DNA of 64,000 bases from assembly GCF_002028455.1 (NCBI RefSeq), contig NZ_MWUM01000020.1, positions 41,584-105,583 of the forward strand, read 5' to 3'. A model generated the notes under the pieces. The model was not told the DNA's origin. It did no database searches and saw only the letters and a program-made list of their open reading frames with translations. A program made the translations under genes and the position numbers. Source of the stretch: Zoogloea sp. LCSB751 (GTDB taxonomy: Bacteria; Pseudomonadota; Gammaproteobacteria; Burkholderiales; Rhodocyclaceae). The stretch's first letter is position 1; each line of letters begins with the position of its first letter. Below, piece by piece: positions 25,161 through 32,758 of this stretch.

Positions 25161-26602
25161 TGCTGAGTTTCTGCGCCATTCTTATATGTGGTCTCAAGGC
25201 TGCCGGCTGCCAAAGCAAGATTGTTGTCAAAAATAAATGGCGAATGGGTTATTGCGACGAGTTGCCGAAAATTTGGGGACGAGGATATGTCTGGAAGTAA
25301 CATCTGTTGCCATTCTAGGGACAAAGAAAGTTCTGGTTCGTCCACCAATATCAAGTAATTCTTTCGGGGGTCTAGCATTAATCGAGCAAAGATGCTGATT
25401 ACCTGTTTTTCTCCAGATGAAAGATTTTCGAACTTTATCTCTTTGTCTATTATTGTGTTTCTTACTTCTAGCTCTAGCTTCACCTTATCAAACATGAGTC
25501 GCTTCTCACTTTTGATAGGTGAGTTAGGGTCATCACCTTCGGGATAAATGTAGCGATTTACAATATTTGTAAACTGCTCGATTGCCTCTTCGTCTTCTCG
25601 TCGCTGTGCGTAGACTTTTAGTAACTGACTTAGAAATCTCCTTAGCTCACCTCGATTTTCTTTGTATATTTCACGGCTTTCAATTAGTGCGGAAAGTCCT
25701 GCGCGCAATTCAGAAGTGTTTTTCCCTACGCGAGCGAGTACTGCTTCGATCGATGCTAGATCGAACGTCTCTTGAAGAGTCACATCAGTGTCTGGGTCCG
25801 CGCCTATCAGCTGCTCTAATGTTTGTCCATTGCTGCGAGTCGATGCTTCGAGTGTTTCCTTTCTTATTTGAGAAAAAATTGAATTAAGTCTCGCTTCAAT
25901 ATCTCCCATTCCAAAGAATATTAGTCGCGTTGAGCTCCACGCGTCTTTTGCTGCTCTACCCCTGTTTGTGAGGCGATTCGGTTGCTGAGGGGTGCTGCGG
26001 AACTCAGGGATGTCAGCTTCAATTCTTCGGTATGTCGGCAGATAAAGAACCGAGCATCCGTTAAGTTGTGCCTTTGCTTTTGCATACAGGTCGGAGAAAC
26101 GTCTGGACTTTAGGAATGGGGCACATAGTGAAGATAGCTGTTCGAATATCTCGTCTTTGTCGTATGGGGAGCCGCGATATATGTCCTTAAATGCTCTGGT
26201 TTGGGATGCCTCATCTAAATCACCTAATATGTACTTGGTGAGCAAATCAATTGCGCTGTCTTTTTCAATGTCCCAGATGGAGAATATGTCACTTTCTGCA
26301 ATTGAATCTAAGTCGTCAGGCTTGAATGCGCTAAATAGTTCGTCTTTTTGATAAGATGAAATAGAGTCGTCTGACCATACGATCTCGATGGACTCAAAAT
26401 CCAGCGAGTAAAGTAATGTTGGGCGGCCCTCAAATACAGCGTATATCGCATTCAATAATGATGTTTTTCCAGACCCGTTGTCGGCGCTAACTATTTTGAT
26501 TGGTGAGTGACAAGATAGGCTAACGTTTTTATAGCCATGGAGGCCATTTAGGGTGAATTTATTAAATATTGGTGCGGGTTGGCTGAGAAGGCTGTTTTCC
26601 AT
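25157..26602 (-). CDS. ABC/SMC-like AAA ATPase, probable PARIS sensor (AriA-like)
   Basis: A 481-residue ATPase with Walker A SADNGSGKTSLLNAI (residues about 38-52), ABC signature NLSSGEKQVISIFARLM, Walker B YLILVDEPELSLSLEW and a switch histidine in LVAITHSPFIF. This is the AAA_15/AAA_21 class that in PARIS senses phage anti-restriction proteins while holding the DUF4435 partner. The start at 26602 puts Walker A at the usual distance from the N-terminus; the frame is open further upstream to 26815, but that part has no family features and different composition. No clear ribosome binding site is seen in the AT-rich leader. Size agrees with AriA. Confidence 0.68.
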   Translation of the reverse strand: MENSLLSQPAPIFNKFTLNGLHGYKNVSLSCHSPIKIVSADNGSGKTSLLNAIYAVFEGRPTLLYSLDFESIEIVWSDDSISSYQKDELFSAFKPDDLDSIAESDIFSIWDIEKDSAIDLLTKYILGDLDEASQTRAFKDIYRGSPYDKDEIFEQLSSLCAPFLKSRRFSDLYAKAKAQLNGCSVLYLPTYRRIEADIPEFRSTPQQPNRLTNRGRAAKDAWSSTRLIFFGMGDIEARLNSIFSQIRKETLEASTRSNGQTLEQLIGADPDTDVTLQETFDLASIEAVLARVGKNTSELRAGLSALIESREIYKENRGELRRFLSQLLKVYAQRREDEEAIEQFTNIVNRYIYPEGDDPNSPIKSEKRLMFDKVKLELEVRNTIIDKEIKFENLSSGEKQVISIFARLMLDPRKNYLILVDEPELSLSLEWQQMLLPDISSSPNFRQLVAITHSPFIFDNNLALAAGSLETTYKNGAETQQ

Positions 26603-27417
26603 ATTTTTTAAATTAAGATGTTGGAGATTGCGATTGTCAAAAGTGCCGCGGCGAAACGGTCCGGAAAGCCGGTGTAGATAAGAAAATCCTTTTTTGTAAT
26701 CAGTTAATTGAGATTGCCAAATTCTGTGGGTAGGTTGTGGCTTTACAGCCACGGAATCCGACCGTGTTCGATAATCGTAGCGTAGAGTGCTCCTTGCGAA
26801 TGCCTTGCTTGTCATCCATCTCGTGATGCCTATATATCGTAGGTGGGTTGGCGTTGATGGTCACTGTCGACATTGACCGGTAGGACCAAGCCTCAGTTGT
26901 CTTACGGCCTCGTCACTCGTCACACTCCCGAGCCAAAGCCGAACCCATGTTGTATTGTTTTTCATGCACAAGAGTATCCGTGCTGGATGCAGCCTGCGCT
27001 TTAGTCGCCCAGTGCCGTCGTGGTGCGACGGGCTATTACTGACGTAGCTTAGAGCACATCCAAGCGGTTGTTTAGGCCAATGAGCAGACTTATCGCCCAC
27101 ATTCTCAAATTTCTACTCGATTGCTAACGCTCCCTTTTGATCTGCCCGCCTGAATCCAGAGTGCATGATTGATAGGCCCCTAGAGAAGTGCCAATGTCTT
27201 GTCTCCTATTGTTATCTGCATCTTGATGCCGATTACTTATGTCAGTTCGCGTCCTTGCCATCTAGCCGGTTACTTATCAGCGGATGCATGCTTTAATTAG
27301 GTAGGGGTATCCCATGAAGCCCGGCACTTTTTCAGCGAACCACTTCACATTTTTCAAATTTCATAGACTCGCAAATCCTTTGACGACATCCCCATTCGTT
27401 CCCGTCAGCCCCCTCCC
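26603..27417. other. Accessory intergenic region without recognised genes
   Basis: About 800 bases between the ATPase and the C4 RNA module. A short minus-strand frame at 26861-27100 (79 codons) has no ribosome binding site or recognisable family. Otherwise nothing identifiable was seen. Confidence 0.4.
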
Positions 27418-27447
27418 TTGACGCCCCCGCAACACTCAGCCGATACT
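27418..27447 (+). promoter_or_regulatory. Promoter of C4 RNA module, copy 1
   Basis: TTGACG (27418-27423) and GATACT (27442-27447) with an 18-base spacer. The same two boxes and spacing are kept in copy 2 (43445-43474), although the spacer has diverged, which supports function. It is followed by a small hairpin TCGCTGA-AACA-TCAGCGA. Confidence 0.7.
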
Positions 27448-27476
27448 CCGCCCGTCGCTGAAACATCAGCGATCAG

Positions 27477-27501
27477 GTTTGGCGACCTGCTGAAAACAAG
27501 G
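27477..27501 (+). promoter_or_regulatory. Upstream antisense target (seqA-like), copy 1
   Basis: GTTTGGCGA (27477-27485) and AAACAAGG (27494-27501) are complementary to TCGCCAA and CCTTGTTT in the C4-type RNA that follows. In phage P4 the equivalent segment seqA pairs with the CI RNA and triggers transcription termination. A terminator lies ten bases downstream here. Confidence 0.7.
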
Positions 27502-27510
27502 CGGATAGTG

Positions 27511-27531
27511 AGCCGCGTTGCGGCTTTTTTT
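27511..27531 (+). terminator. Attenuator-like terminator, copy 1
   Basis: AGCCGC-GTT-GCGGCT followed by seven T residues, directly after the upstream target. Copy 2 has the equivalent at 43536-43558. Confidence 0.85.
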
Positions 27532-27563
27532 GTCCGTGCACACTTGGTGCGTCCATGATCAAT

Positions 27564-27637
27564 GGCGGGCCGGGTGGGGAGGGCTTCGGCCCTGCCGGTT
27601 CCTTGTTTCCGGTTCGCCAACCCTGCTTTGGCCCGCC
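27564..27637 (+). ncRNA. C4/P4-CI-type antisense RNA, copy 1
   Basis: A 74-base GC-rich element closed by GGCGGGCC (27564-27571) and GGCCCGCC (27630-27637). Inside, GGGT pairs with ACCC and two hairpins follow: AGGGC-TTCG-GCCCT and CCGG-(TTCCTTGTTT)-CCGG. This multi-branched fold and the antisense segments match the C4 RNAs of phages P1/P7 and the CI RNA of P4. The exposed CCTTGTTT (27601-27608) and TCGCCAA (27614-27620) are complementary to segments both upstream (27477-27501) and downstream (27642-27678). Copy 2 keeps all pairings with compensating changes. Confidence 0.8.
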
Positions 27638-27641
27638 CCCC

Positions 27642-27678
27642 GTTTGGCGACGGGGAGCGGAAAGAGTCCCAAACAAGG
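27642..27678 (+). promoter_or_regulatory. Downstream antisense target overlapping a ribosome binding site, copy 1
   Basis: GTTTGGCGA (27642-27650) and AAACAAGG (27671-27678). The second runs into the ribosome binding site AAGGAG of the ATG at 27689, so pairing with the C4 RNA would block translation of the coupled two-gene unit. Confidence 0.75.
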
Positions 27679-27688
27679 AGTCCGCACC

Positions 27689-27802
27689 ATGGTTGTTTCC
27701 GCCCTGGCGTGCGTTGGTTCGCACGCGTCCATTGCTCATGCCGTCGTAATTGTTCCGCCTCTTCCGCGCTGGGCGCGGAGCGGGGGGAGGGCGTTGCGAT
27801 GA
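27689..27802 (+). CDS. Short leader peptide controlled by the C4 RNA, copy 1
   Basis: A 37-residue frame (MVVSALACVGSHASIAHAVV...) with AAGGAG upstream that is the target of the C4 RNA. Copy 2 encodes a homologue (MAISALACVGSHASIYHVVV...) with the first half conserved and the tail diverged. The stop overlaps the next start (ATGA at 27799-27802), so the frame probably serves to couple translation of the following gene, as icd does for ant in phage P1. The same frame is open further upstream through the RNA; annotations of ash-family or Icd-like proteins often arise in such loci. Confidence 0.6.
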   Translation: MVVSALACVGSHASIAHAVVIVPPLPRWARSGGRALR

Positions 27803-28065
27803 ATACGCCGTTCAGTTTCCCCGCGCCGGCGGGGCCGTTCTACCGGCTGGCCGAGGAGGCCAATGCGCTGGCCATCGTCGATCAGCTTTCCGCCCGTCAG
27901 GTGCAATTGCTGTCCTTGCTCGCCATGACCTATGGCGATGCGGGGGATGTCTTCCGGCGCATGAATCCAACGCTGCAAGACAATTACCTGTGGGCCTGCT
28001 CGATGCTGGCCCAGGAGGTGGGGGATTTGTTCGAGGCGCTGCGGGCGGCTGAAAGGACGTCCTGA
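27799..28065 (+). CDS. Small helical protein of the C4 RNA module, copy 1
   Basis: An 88-residue soluble protein of unknown function. The homologue in copy 2 (43826-44089) shares a strongly conserved centre (SARQVQLLSLLAMTYGDAGD and LQDNYLWACSMLA), while ends vary. The pattern suggests three or four amphipathic helices. It starts on the stop codon of the leader peptide, so its synthesis should depend on translation of that peptide and hence on the C4 RNA. In P1 the gene at this place is an antirepressor; this protein is too short and unlike Ant, so its function is open. Confidence 0.75.
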   Translation: MNTPFSFPAPAGPFYRLAEEANALAIVDQLSARQVQLLSLLAMTYGDAGDVFRRMNPTLQDNYLWACSMLAQEVGDLFEALRAAERTS

Positions 28066-28134
28066 TTGGCCGGTGCCCGGATGCGTTCCGGGCGCGGGCC
28101 TATTCGCATCGCGAATGCCCGTCTCTAGCGGGCA

Positions 28135-28437
28135 TCAGATGATGGCCTGCAGGCCCTTGTCGGCGATGATATTGAGTAGCTTGAGCGCCGGTCCCGTAGG
28201 ATGGGTTTCGCCTTGCTCCCACTTGCGCACGGTCGAAGCGGTGGTGTGCAGGTGTAGCGCGAATACCGGTTGGCTGAACTGCAGCTTTTCACGCAGGCGT
28301 TTGATGTCGGCAGCGTTGAACTCCCGCACCGGCGGCGGACAGATCGCGTCGAACTCGCGCATCGTCACCTTGCTGATGGCGCCCGCTTCGTTGAGCGTAG
28401 CCAGGTCGTCGCGCAGGGATTCAATGATCTTGCTCAC
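28135..28437 (-). CDS. HigA-like antitoxin, XRE helix-turn-helix
   Basis: A 100-residue DNA-binding protein. The GTG at 28437 is chosen because GGAGGT lies six bases upstream. The C-terminal half is an XRE/Cro helix-turn-helix (IKRLREKLQFSQPVFALHLH, then TTASTVRKWEQGETHPTG). It follows the toxin gene and overlaps its end by 17 bases, the toxin-first order usual for HigBA-type systems. It should neutralise the toxin and repress the shared promoter, where a palindrome is visible at 28820-28836. Confidence 0.85.
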   Translation of the reverse strand: MSKIIESLRDDLATLNEAGAISKVTMREFDAICPPPVREFNAADIKRLREKLQFSQPVFALHLHTTASTVRKWEQGETHPTGPALKLLNIIADKGLQAII

Positions 28438-28804
28438 AATGCACCTCCAGTAAAACACCTAACTGCAATGCTTTCGACAAGTCTTCGGCGGACAGTTCCA
28501 GGAACACTTTGCCGGCGAATTGCAGCGCCTTCTTTTCGTTCTGCGTGATGTTCGCTCTGTCGCTCTTGGGAAACCCGTGCAGGAACACGTAGCGGTTATC
28601 GATTCGGGCCGACAGCAGCGTACGGTAGCCGCCACTCTTTCCGCCGCCGGGGCGGGCCACCCGCTTTTTGTAGAGGTTGCCGCCCAGGTCTGCATCGATC
28701 AGACCGTCTTCCATTTCCTTGACTGCCTTGCACAAGGCGGCGTCGGGCAATTTCTCGCCCACCTGCCACCGTGCGAAATCCTTCCGCTTGAGGATGTGCG
28801 TCAT
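28421..28804 (-). CDS. RelE/HigB-like type II toxin
   Basis: A 127-residue protein of the RelE superfamily (the PF06296-like group). Family features are LADAALCKAVKEMEDGLIDA-like N-terminal helices (LPDAALCKAVKEMEDG), the basic strand KRVARPGGGKSGGYRTLLSA and RYVFLHGFPKSDRANI. Members cleave mRNA on the ribosome. The start at 28804 is preferred over 28852 because an operator-like palindrome lies between them. Located at the edge of the accessory region, next to the toluene genes. Confidence 0.83.
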   Translation of the reverse strand: MTHILKRKDFARWQVGEKLPDAALCKAVKEMEDGLIDADLGGNLYKKRVARPGGGKSGGYRTLLSARIDNRYVFLHGFPKSDRANITQNEKKALQFAGKVFLELSAEDLSKALQLGVLLEVHCEQDH

Positions 28805-28819
28805 CTGGTTTTCCAAACT

Positions 28820-28836
28820 ATGCCCGATACGGGTAT
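28820..28836 (-). promoter_or_regulatory. Probable operator of the toxin-antitoxin operon
   Basis: ATGCCCG-ATA-CGGGTAT, seven-base arms with one mismatch, just upstream of the toxin start. Position fits autoregulation by the XRE antitoxin. Confidence 0.5.
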
Positions 28837-29139
28837 GGTTTTCAATGCTCAAAGTGATGGGTATGTGCTTCGCAAGGTTGGACGTGTTGCCGCTCCATTA
28901 TTGATTGGACGATACATTCTGTTGTCGCCAATTTATCCATTTTGGGTTTGTTTGGTCTCCCCCCATGCTGCACAGCACCTAAACCATCGTCTAATACCCC
29001 GCGTTTTTGTTTCCTTATAACTTTCCTCCACACGGTCGAAACGCAGCGTCGGTTCGGCTGGTCGCTCCGGTCGGCGCAGATCGACCGGATACGAGGGGGA
29101 GCTGCAGGGCTCCTGCATCCCGTTATGAAGGAGACATGA
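28837..29139 (+). other. Promoter region of the toluene monooxygenase operon
   Basis: About 300 bases between the divergent toxin gene and tmoA. It must hold the operon promoter and TmoT site. I could not find a clear TodT box (AAACT-type dyad) or a properly spaced sigma-54 element. A small stem GGAGC-TGCAGG-GCTCC lies near 29098-29113 before the ribosome binding site. Confidence 0.45.
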
Positions 29140-30645
29140 ATGGCCGTACTCAATCGGATGGACTGGTATGACCTGGCCCGTTCCACCAACTGGACACCCA
29201 AGTACGTTACGGAGGACGAACTGTTTCCGCCCAAGCTGTCGGGCGAATTCGGTCTGCCGCTAAGCGCCTGGGAAAACTACGACGAGCCCTACAAGCAGAC
29301 TTATCCGGAATACGTGAAGGTCCAGCGCGAGAAGGATGCCGGCGCCTATTCGGTGAAGGCGGCGCTGGAGCGCAGCCGGATCTTCGAGAACGCCGATCCG
29401 GGCTGGAAGTCGGTGATGAAGGCGCACTACGGCGCGATTGCCCGCGGCGAATACGCGGCGGCCAGCGCCGAGGCGCGGATGATGCGGTTCTCCAAGGCGC
29501 CGGGCATGCGCAACATGTCCACGCTGGGCTGTATGGACGAGATCCGCCACGGCCAGATGCAGCTCTACTTCCCCCACGAGCATGTGTCGAAGGACCGCCA
29601 GATGGACTGGGCCTTCAAGGCCTACGACACCAATGAGTGGGCGATGATCGCGGCCCGCCATTTCTTCGACGACATCATGATGACGCGGGACGCGATCAGC
29701 GTTTCCATCATGCTGACCTTCAGCTTCGAGACCGGCTTCACCAACATGCAGTTCCTGGGGCTCGCGGCGGATGCGGCGGAGGCGGGCGACCACACCTTCG
29801 CCAACCTGATCTCCAGCATCCAGACGGATGAGTCGCGCCACGCGCAGATCGGCGGCCCGGCCCTGAAGGTGCTGATCGAGAACGGCAAGAAGGAAGAAGC
29901 CCAGAAGCGCGTGGATATTGCGGTGTGGGGCGCCTGGAAGCTGTTCTCGGTGCTGACCGGTCCGATCATGGACTATTACACCCCGCTGGAGCACCGCAAG
30001 CAGTCCTTCAAGGAGTTCATGGAGGAGTGGATCGTCGCCCAGTTCGAGCGCGCCCTCACCGACATGGGCCTGGATCTGCCCTGGTACTGGGACATCTTCC
30101 TGAAGGACATCGGCCAGACCCACCACGGCATGCACCTGGGCTCCTACTTCTGGCGTCCGACCCTGTGGTGGAACCCCGCCGCCGGCGTGACCCCGGACGA
30201 GCGCGCCTGGCTGGAGGAGAAGTACCCCGGCTGGAACGACACCTGGGGCCAGTGCTGGGACGTGTTCATCGACAACGTGGTCGACGGCAACATGGCCATG
30301 ACCTATCCGGAAACGCTGCCCTACGTCTGCAACATGTGCCAGCTGCCCATCCTCGGCGTACCAGGCAAGGGTTGGGACGTGAAGGACTATCCCCTCGAAT
30401 ACAACGGCCGCCTGTACCACTTCGGCTCCGAAGTGGATCGCTGGGTGTTCGAGCAGGAGCCCGAGCGCTACGCCGGCCACCTGTCCATCGTCGATCGCTT
30501 CCTGGCCGGGATGATCCAGCCGATGGATCTGGGCGGTGCCCTGCAGTACATGGGCCTGGCCCCGGGCGAGATCGGCGACGACGCCCACAACTATGCCTGG
30601 GCCGAGGTTTACCGCGCCCTGCGCGAGACCCGTAAGGCGGGTTGA
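29140..30645 (+). CDS. tmoA: Toluene monooxygenase hydroxylase alpha subunit (diiron)
   Basis: A 501-residue catalytic subunit of the four-component toluene/benzene monooxygenase, which inserts one oxygen atom into the aromatic ring. The diiron ligands fall at the same numbers as in toluene 4-monooxygenase: E104, E134 and H137 (DEIRHGQ), E197, E231 and H234 (DESRHAQ). T201 and the pocket residues I100, G103, A107 and F205 are also present, which favours a toluene-4/para-type enzyme. ATG 29140 follows AAGGAG. First of six genes in tmoABCDEF order on one strand. Regiospecificity remains inference. Confidence 0.95.
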   Translation: MAVLNRMDWYDLARSTNWTPKYVTEDELFPPKLSGEFGLPLSAWENYDEPYKQTYPEYVKVQREKDAGAYSVKAALERSRIFENADPGWKSVMKAHYGAIARGEYAAASAEARMMRFSKAPGMRNMSTLGCMDEIRHGQMQLYFPHEHVSKDRQMDWAFKAYDTNEWAMIAARHFFDDIMMTRDAISVSIMLTFSFETGFTNMQFLGLAADAAEAGDHTFANLISSIQTDESRHAQIGGPALKVLIENGKKEEAQKRVDIAVWGAWKLFSVLTGPIMDYYTPLEHRKQSFKEFMEEWIVAQFERALTDMGLDLPWYWDIFLKDIGQTHHGMHLGSYFWRPTLWWNPAAGVTPDERAWLEEKYPGWNDTWGQCWDVFIDNVVDGNMAMTYPETLPYVCNMCQLPILGVPGKGWDVKDYPLEYNGRLYHFGSEVDRWVFEQEPERYAGHLSIVDRFLAGMIQPMDLGGALQYMGLAPGEIGDDAHNYAWAEVYRALRETRKAG

Positions 30646-30728
30646 TTTTTCCCCATTGACCCCCTGATCCGGCGCGCCCGGCAGACCTGCTGCCGGTGCG
30701 CCGTGTGCCACACGAGGAGATTTACACC

Positions 30729-30989
30729 ATGGCCCTTTTTCCATTGACCTCCAATTTCGAGGGGGATTTCGTCCTGCAGCTGGTGCCCGTGGATACGGAG
30801 CACACCATGGACGAGGTGGCGGCGGCTGCCGCCGTGCATTCGGTTGGCCGCCGCGTGCGTGACCGGCCGGGCCACATCCTGCGGGTGCGCCGCCACGGCA
30901 GCACCGAGTTGCTGCCGCGCAACCTGAAGGTTGCCGAGGCGGGGTTCAAGCCCACCGAGACGGTGGACATCGTCTGGCAGGCCGCCTGA
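30729..30989 (+). CDS. tmoB: Toluene monooxygenase hydroxylase gamma subunit
   Basis: An 86-residue ubiquitin-fold subunit of the hydroxylase (alpha, beta, gamma)2 complex. MALFPLTSNFEGDFVLQLVP and VDTEHTMDEVAAAAAVHSVG are typical of TmoB/TouB. The ATG at 30729 follows AGGAG; size matches family members (about 85). Lies between tmoA and the Rieske ferredoxin gene. Confidence 0.92.
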   Translation: MALFPLTSNFEGDFVLQLVPVDTEHTMDEVAAAAAVHSVGRRVRDRPGHILRVRRHGSTELLPRNLKVAEAGFKPTETVDIVWQAA

Positions 30990-31017
30990 GGCGCCCACCG
31001 GATCGAGGAGCAAGAGC

Positions 31018-31353
31018 ATGAGTTTCACCAAGGTATGTACGGTCGATGACGTGTGGGAAGGGGAGATGGCGCCCTACACCGTCAATGGCCACGAGGTGCT
31101 GCTGGTCTGTGCCGACGGCGGCGAGATCAAGGCCTTCCAGGCGATCTGCCCGCACCAGGACATCGCCCTGTCGGAGGGCAAGTTCGACGGCAAGAAGCTG
31201 ATCTGCCGCGCCCACCTGTGGCAGTTCGACGCCGGCACCGGCAAGGGCATCAACCCGGACGACTGCGCGCTGGCGAGCTATCCGGTGAAGGTCGATGGCG
31301 ACGAGGTGTTCGTCAGCACCGAGGGCGTCGAGCCCCTGTTTGCCCACAGCTGA
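31018..31353 (+). CDS. tmoC: Toluene monooxygenase Rieske ferredoxin
   Basis: A 111-residue Rieske [2Fe-2S] protein that passes electrons from the reductase to the hydroxylase. The cluster ligands are C44 and H46 (CPHQ) and C63 and H66 (CRAH), almost identical in numbering to the T4MO ferredoxin. ATG 31018 follows GAGGAG. Cytoplasmic, part of the tmo operon. Confidence 0.95.
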   Translation: MSFTKVCTVDDVWEGEMAPYTVNGHEVLLVCADGGEIKAFQAICPHQDIALSEGKFDGKKLICRAHLWQFDAGTGKGINPDDCALASYPVKVDGDEVFVSTEGVEPLFAHS

Positions 31354-31392
31354 GCGCCGCTGCAGGCCACCCCTATTCAGAAGGACATGAGC

Positions 31393-31707
31393 ATGAGCAC
31401 TGCAAATTCGGCGCAGGCCTATCACAACAACCTGGTCGGCCCGGTGATGCGCGCCGGCGATCTGGCCCAGGCGGTCATCGAGGCCGCCAAGGTGGACAAC
31501 CCGGGCAAGGAAATCTTCGTGGATGACAAGCGCGCCTACATCCGCATCCACGCCGATCAGGAAATGATCCTGCGCCAGGCCACCATCGAAGAGGAGCTGG
31601 GGCGCCCGTTCCGCATGAACGACCTGGAGGTGGACCTGAGCTCTTTCGCCGGCCAGATCGAGAGCCGCGACGACCAGATCCGCTTCTATTTCAACAAGAC
31701 GCTCTGA
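31393..31707 (+). CDS. tmoD: Toluene monooxygenase effector (coupling) protein
   Basis: A 104-residue cofactor-free effector that docks on the hydroxylase and tunes oxygen activation. It matches TmoD through its length (HNNLVGPVMRAGDLAQAVIE, then EEELGRPFRMNDLEVDLSSF). The start at 31393 (MSTANSA) is preferred over ATG 31387 because it keeps a normal distance from GAAGG and matches the MST start of relatives. Confidence 0.93.
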   Translation: MSTANSAQAYHNNLVGPVMRAGDLAQAVIEAAKVDNPGKEIFVDDKRAYIRIHADQEMILRQATIEEELGRPFRMNDLEVDLSSFAGQIESRDDQIRFYFNKTL

Positions 31708-31756
31708 GCGGCCGCAGACCGCCACCCCAGACAAGAAAGACGCGAGGAGACACCGC

Positions 31757-32743
31757 ATGTCCGAGATTCAAGTCCTGAAGCCCCAGAAGACCTGGAGCCA
31801 CCTGGCCGCCCGCCGCCGCAAGCCGAGCGAATACGAGATCGTCAGCACCAACCTGCACTACAACGACAAGCGCCCCGATTCGCCGTATGAACTGTCCCCC
31901 GACATGTTCATGAACCAGTGGTACAAGAAGCACACCTTCGGTACCGCGCTGAAGCATGCCGACTGGAACGCCTTCCGCGATCCGGACGAGGTGGTCTACC
32001 GCACCTACAACCTGATGCAGGACGGCCAGGAGACCTACGTCTTCGGTCTGTTCGACCAGTTCAACGAGCGCGAGCACGACAAGGCTCTCGACCCGCGCTG
32101 GGCCGGCACGCTGGCCCGCCTGTACACCCCGGCCCGCTACCTGTTCCATACGCTGCAGATGGCATCGGCCTACGTCGGCCAGGTGTCGCCGGCCAGCACG
32201 CTGACCAACTGCAATTACTTCCAGATGGCCGACAGCCTGCGCTGGCTGAGCCACACCGCCTACCGCACCAAGGAGCTGTCCCAGACCTTTGCCGACAAGG
32301 GCTTTGGCGAGGACGAGCGGCGCTACTGGGAAGAGGATTCCGCCTGGCAGGGCTTCCGCGAGCTGATGGAAAAGGCGCTGACCGTGTGGGACTGGGGCGA
32401 GGCCGTGGTGGTGTTGAACCTGGTGGTCAAGCCGGCGGTCGAGGAGACCGTGCTGCGCCGCCTCGGCGAATCCGCCCGCCACAACGGCGACACGCTGCTG
32501 GGCCTCATCACCGATGCGCAGCTGACCGACGTGGCCCGCCACCGCCGCTGGGCGACGGCTTTTGCCGCCATGGCCCAGGAAACGCCGGGCAACAAGGAAC
32601 TGATGCAGGGCTGGATCGCCAAGTGGGAGCCGCTGGCCGACCGCGCCATCGACGCCTACTGTGCGGCGCTGCCCGATGTGCCGGGCGCAGCCGAAGCCGC
32701 CAAGGCCGCCACCCGCGACTTTCGCCGCGGCCTGGGCCTCTGA
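31757..32743 (+). CDS. tmoE: Toluene monooxygenase hydroxylase beta subunit
   Basis: A 328-residue structural subunit homologous to the alpha chain but without the diiron ligands. Typical stretches are KTWSHLAARRRKPSEYEIVS near the start and the arginine/tyrosine-rich core RLYTPARYLFHTLQMASAYV. ATG 31757 follows GAGGAG. Forms the core of the hydroxylase with TmoA and TmoB. Confidence 0.94.
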   Translation: MSEIQVLKPQKTWSHLAARRRKPSEYEIVSTNLHYNDKRPDSPYELSPDMFMNQWYKKHTFGTALKHADWNAFRDPDEVVYRTYNLMQDGQETYVFGLFDQFNEREHDKALDPRWAGTLARLYTPARYLFHTLQMASAYVGQVSPASTLTNCNYFQMADSLRWLSHTAYRTKELSQTFADKGFGEDERRYWEEDSAWQGFRELMEKALTVWDWGEAVVVLNLVVKPAVEETVLRRLGESARHNGDTLLGLITDAQLTDVARHRRWATAFAAMAQETPGNKELMQGWIAKWEPLADRAIDAYCAALPDVPGAAEAAKAATRDFRRGLGL

Positions 32744-32758
32744 CCGCGCCGAATCGCC

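Noticed and set aside
26602..26815. Upstream extension of the PARIS-like ATPase
   Set aside because: The 71 extra residues are basic, lack similarity to the ATPase fold and would place Walker A unusually far from the start.
26861..27100. Small minus-strand frame of 79 codons
   Set aside because: No ribosome binding site, no recognisable family and unremarkable composition.
27562..28065. A single 167-codon frame joining the C4 RNA region to the small protein
   Set aside because: Copy 2 has stops in the equivalent frame before the conserved gene, and the RNA structure explains the conservation upstream.
28945..28985. Possible sigma-54 promoter before tmoA (TTGGTCTCCCCCCATGCT)
   Set aside because: Spacing between GG and GC is one base too long and the boxes are poor.
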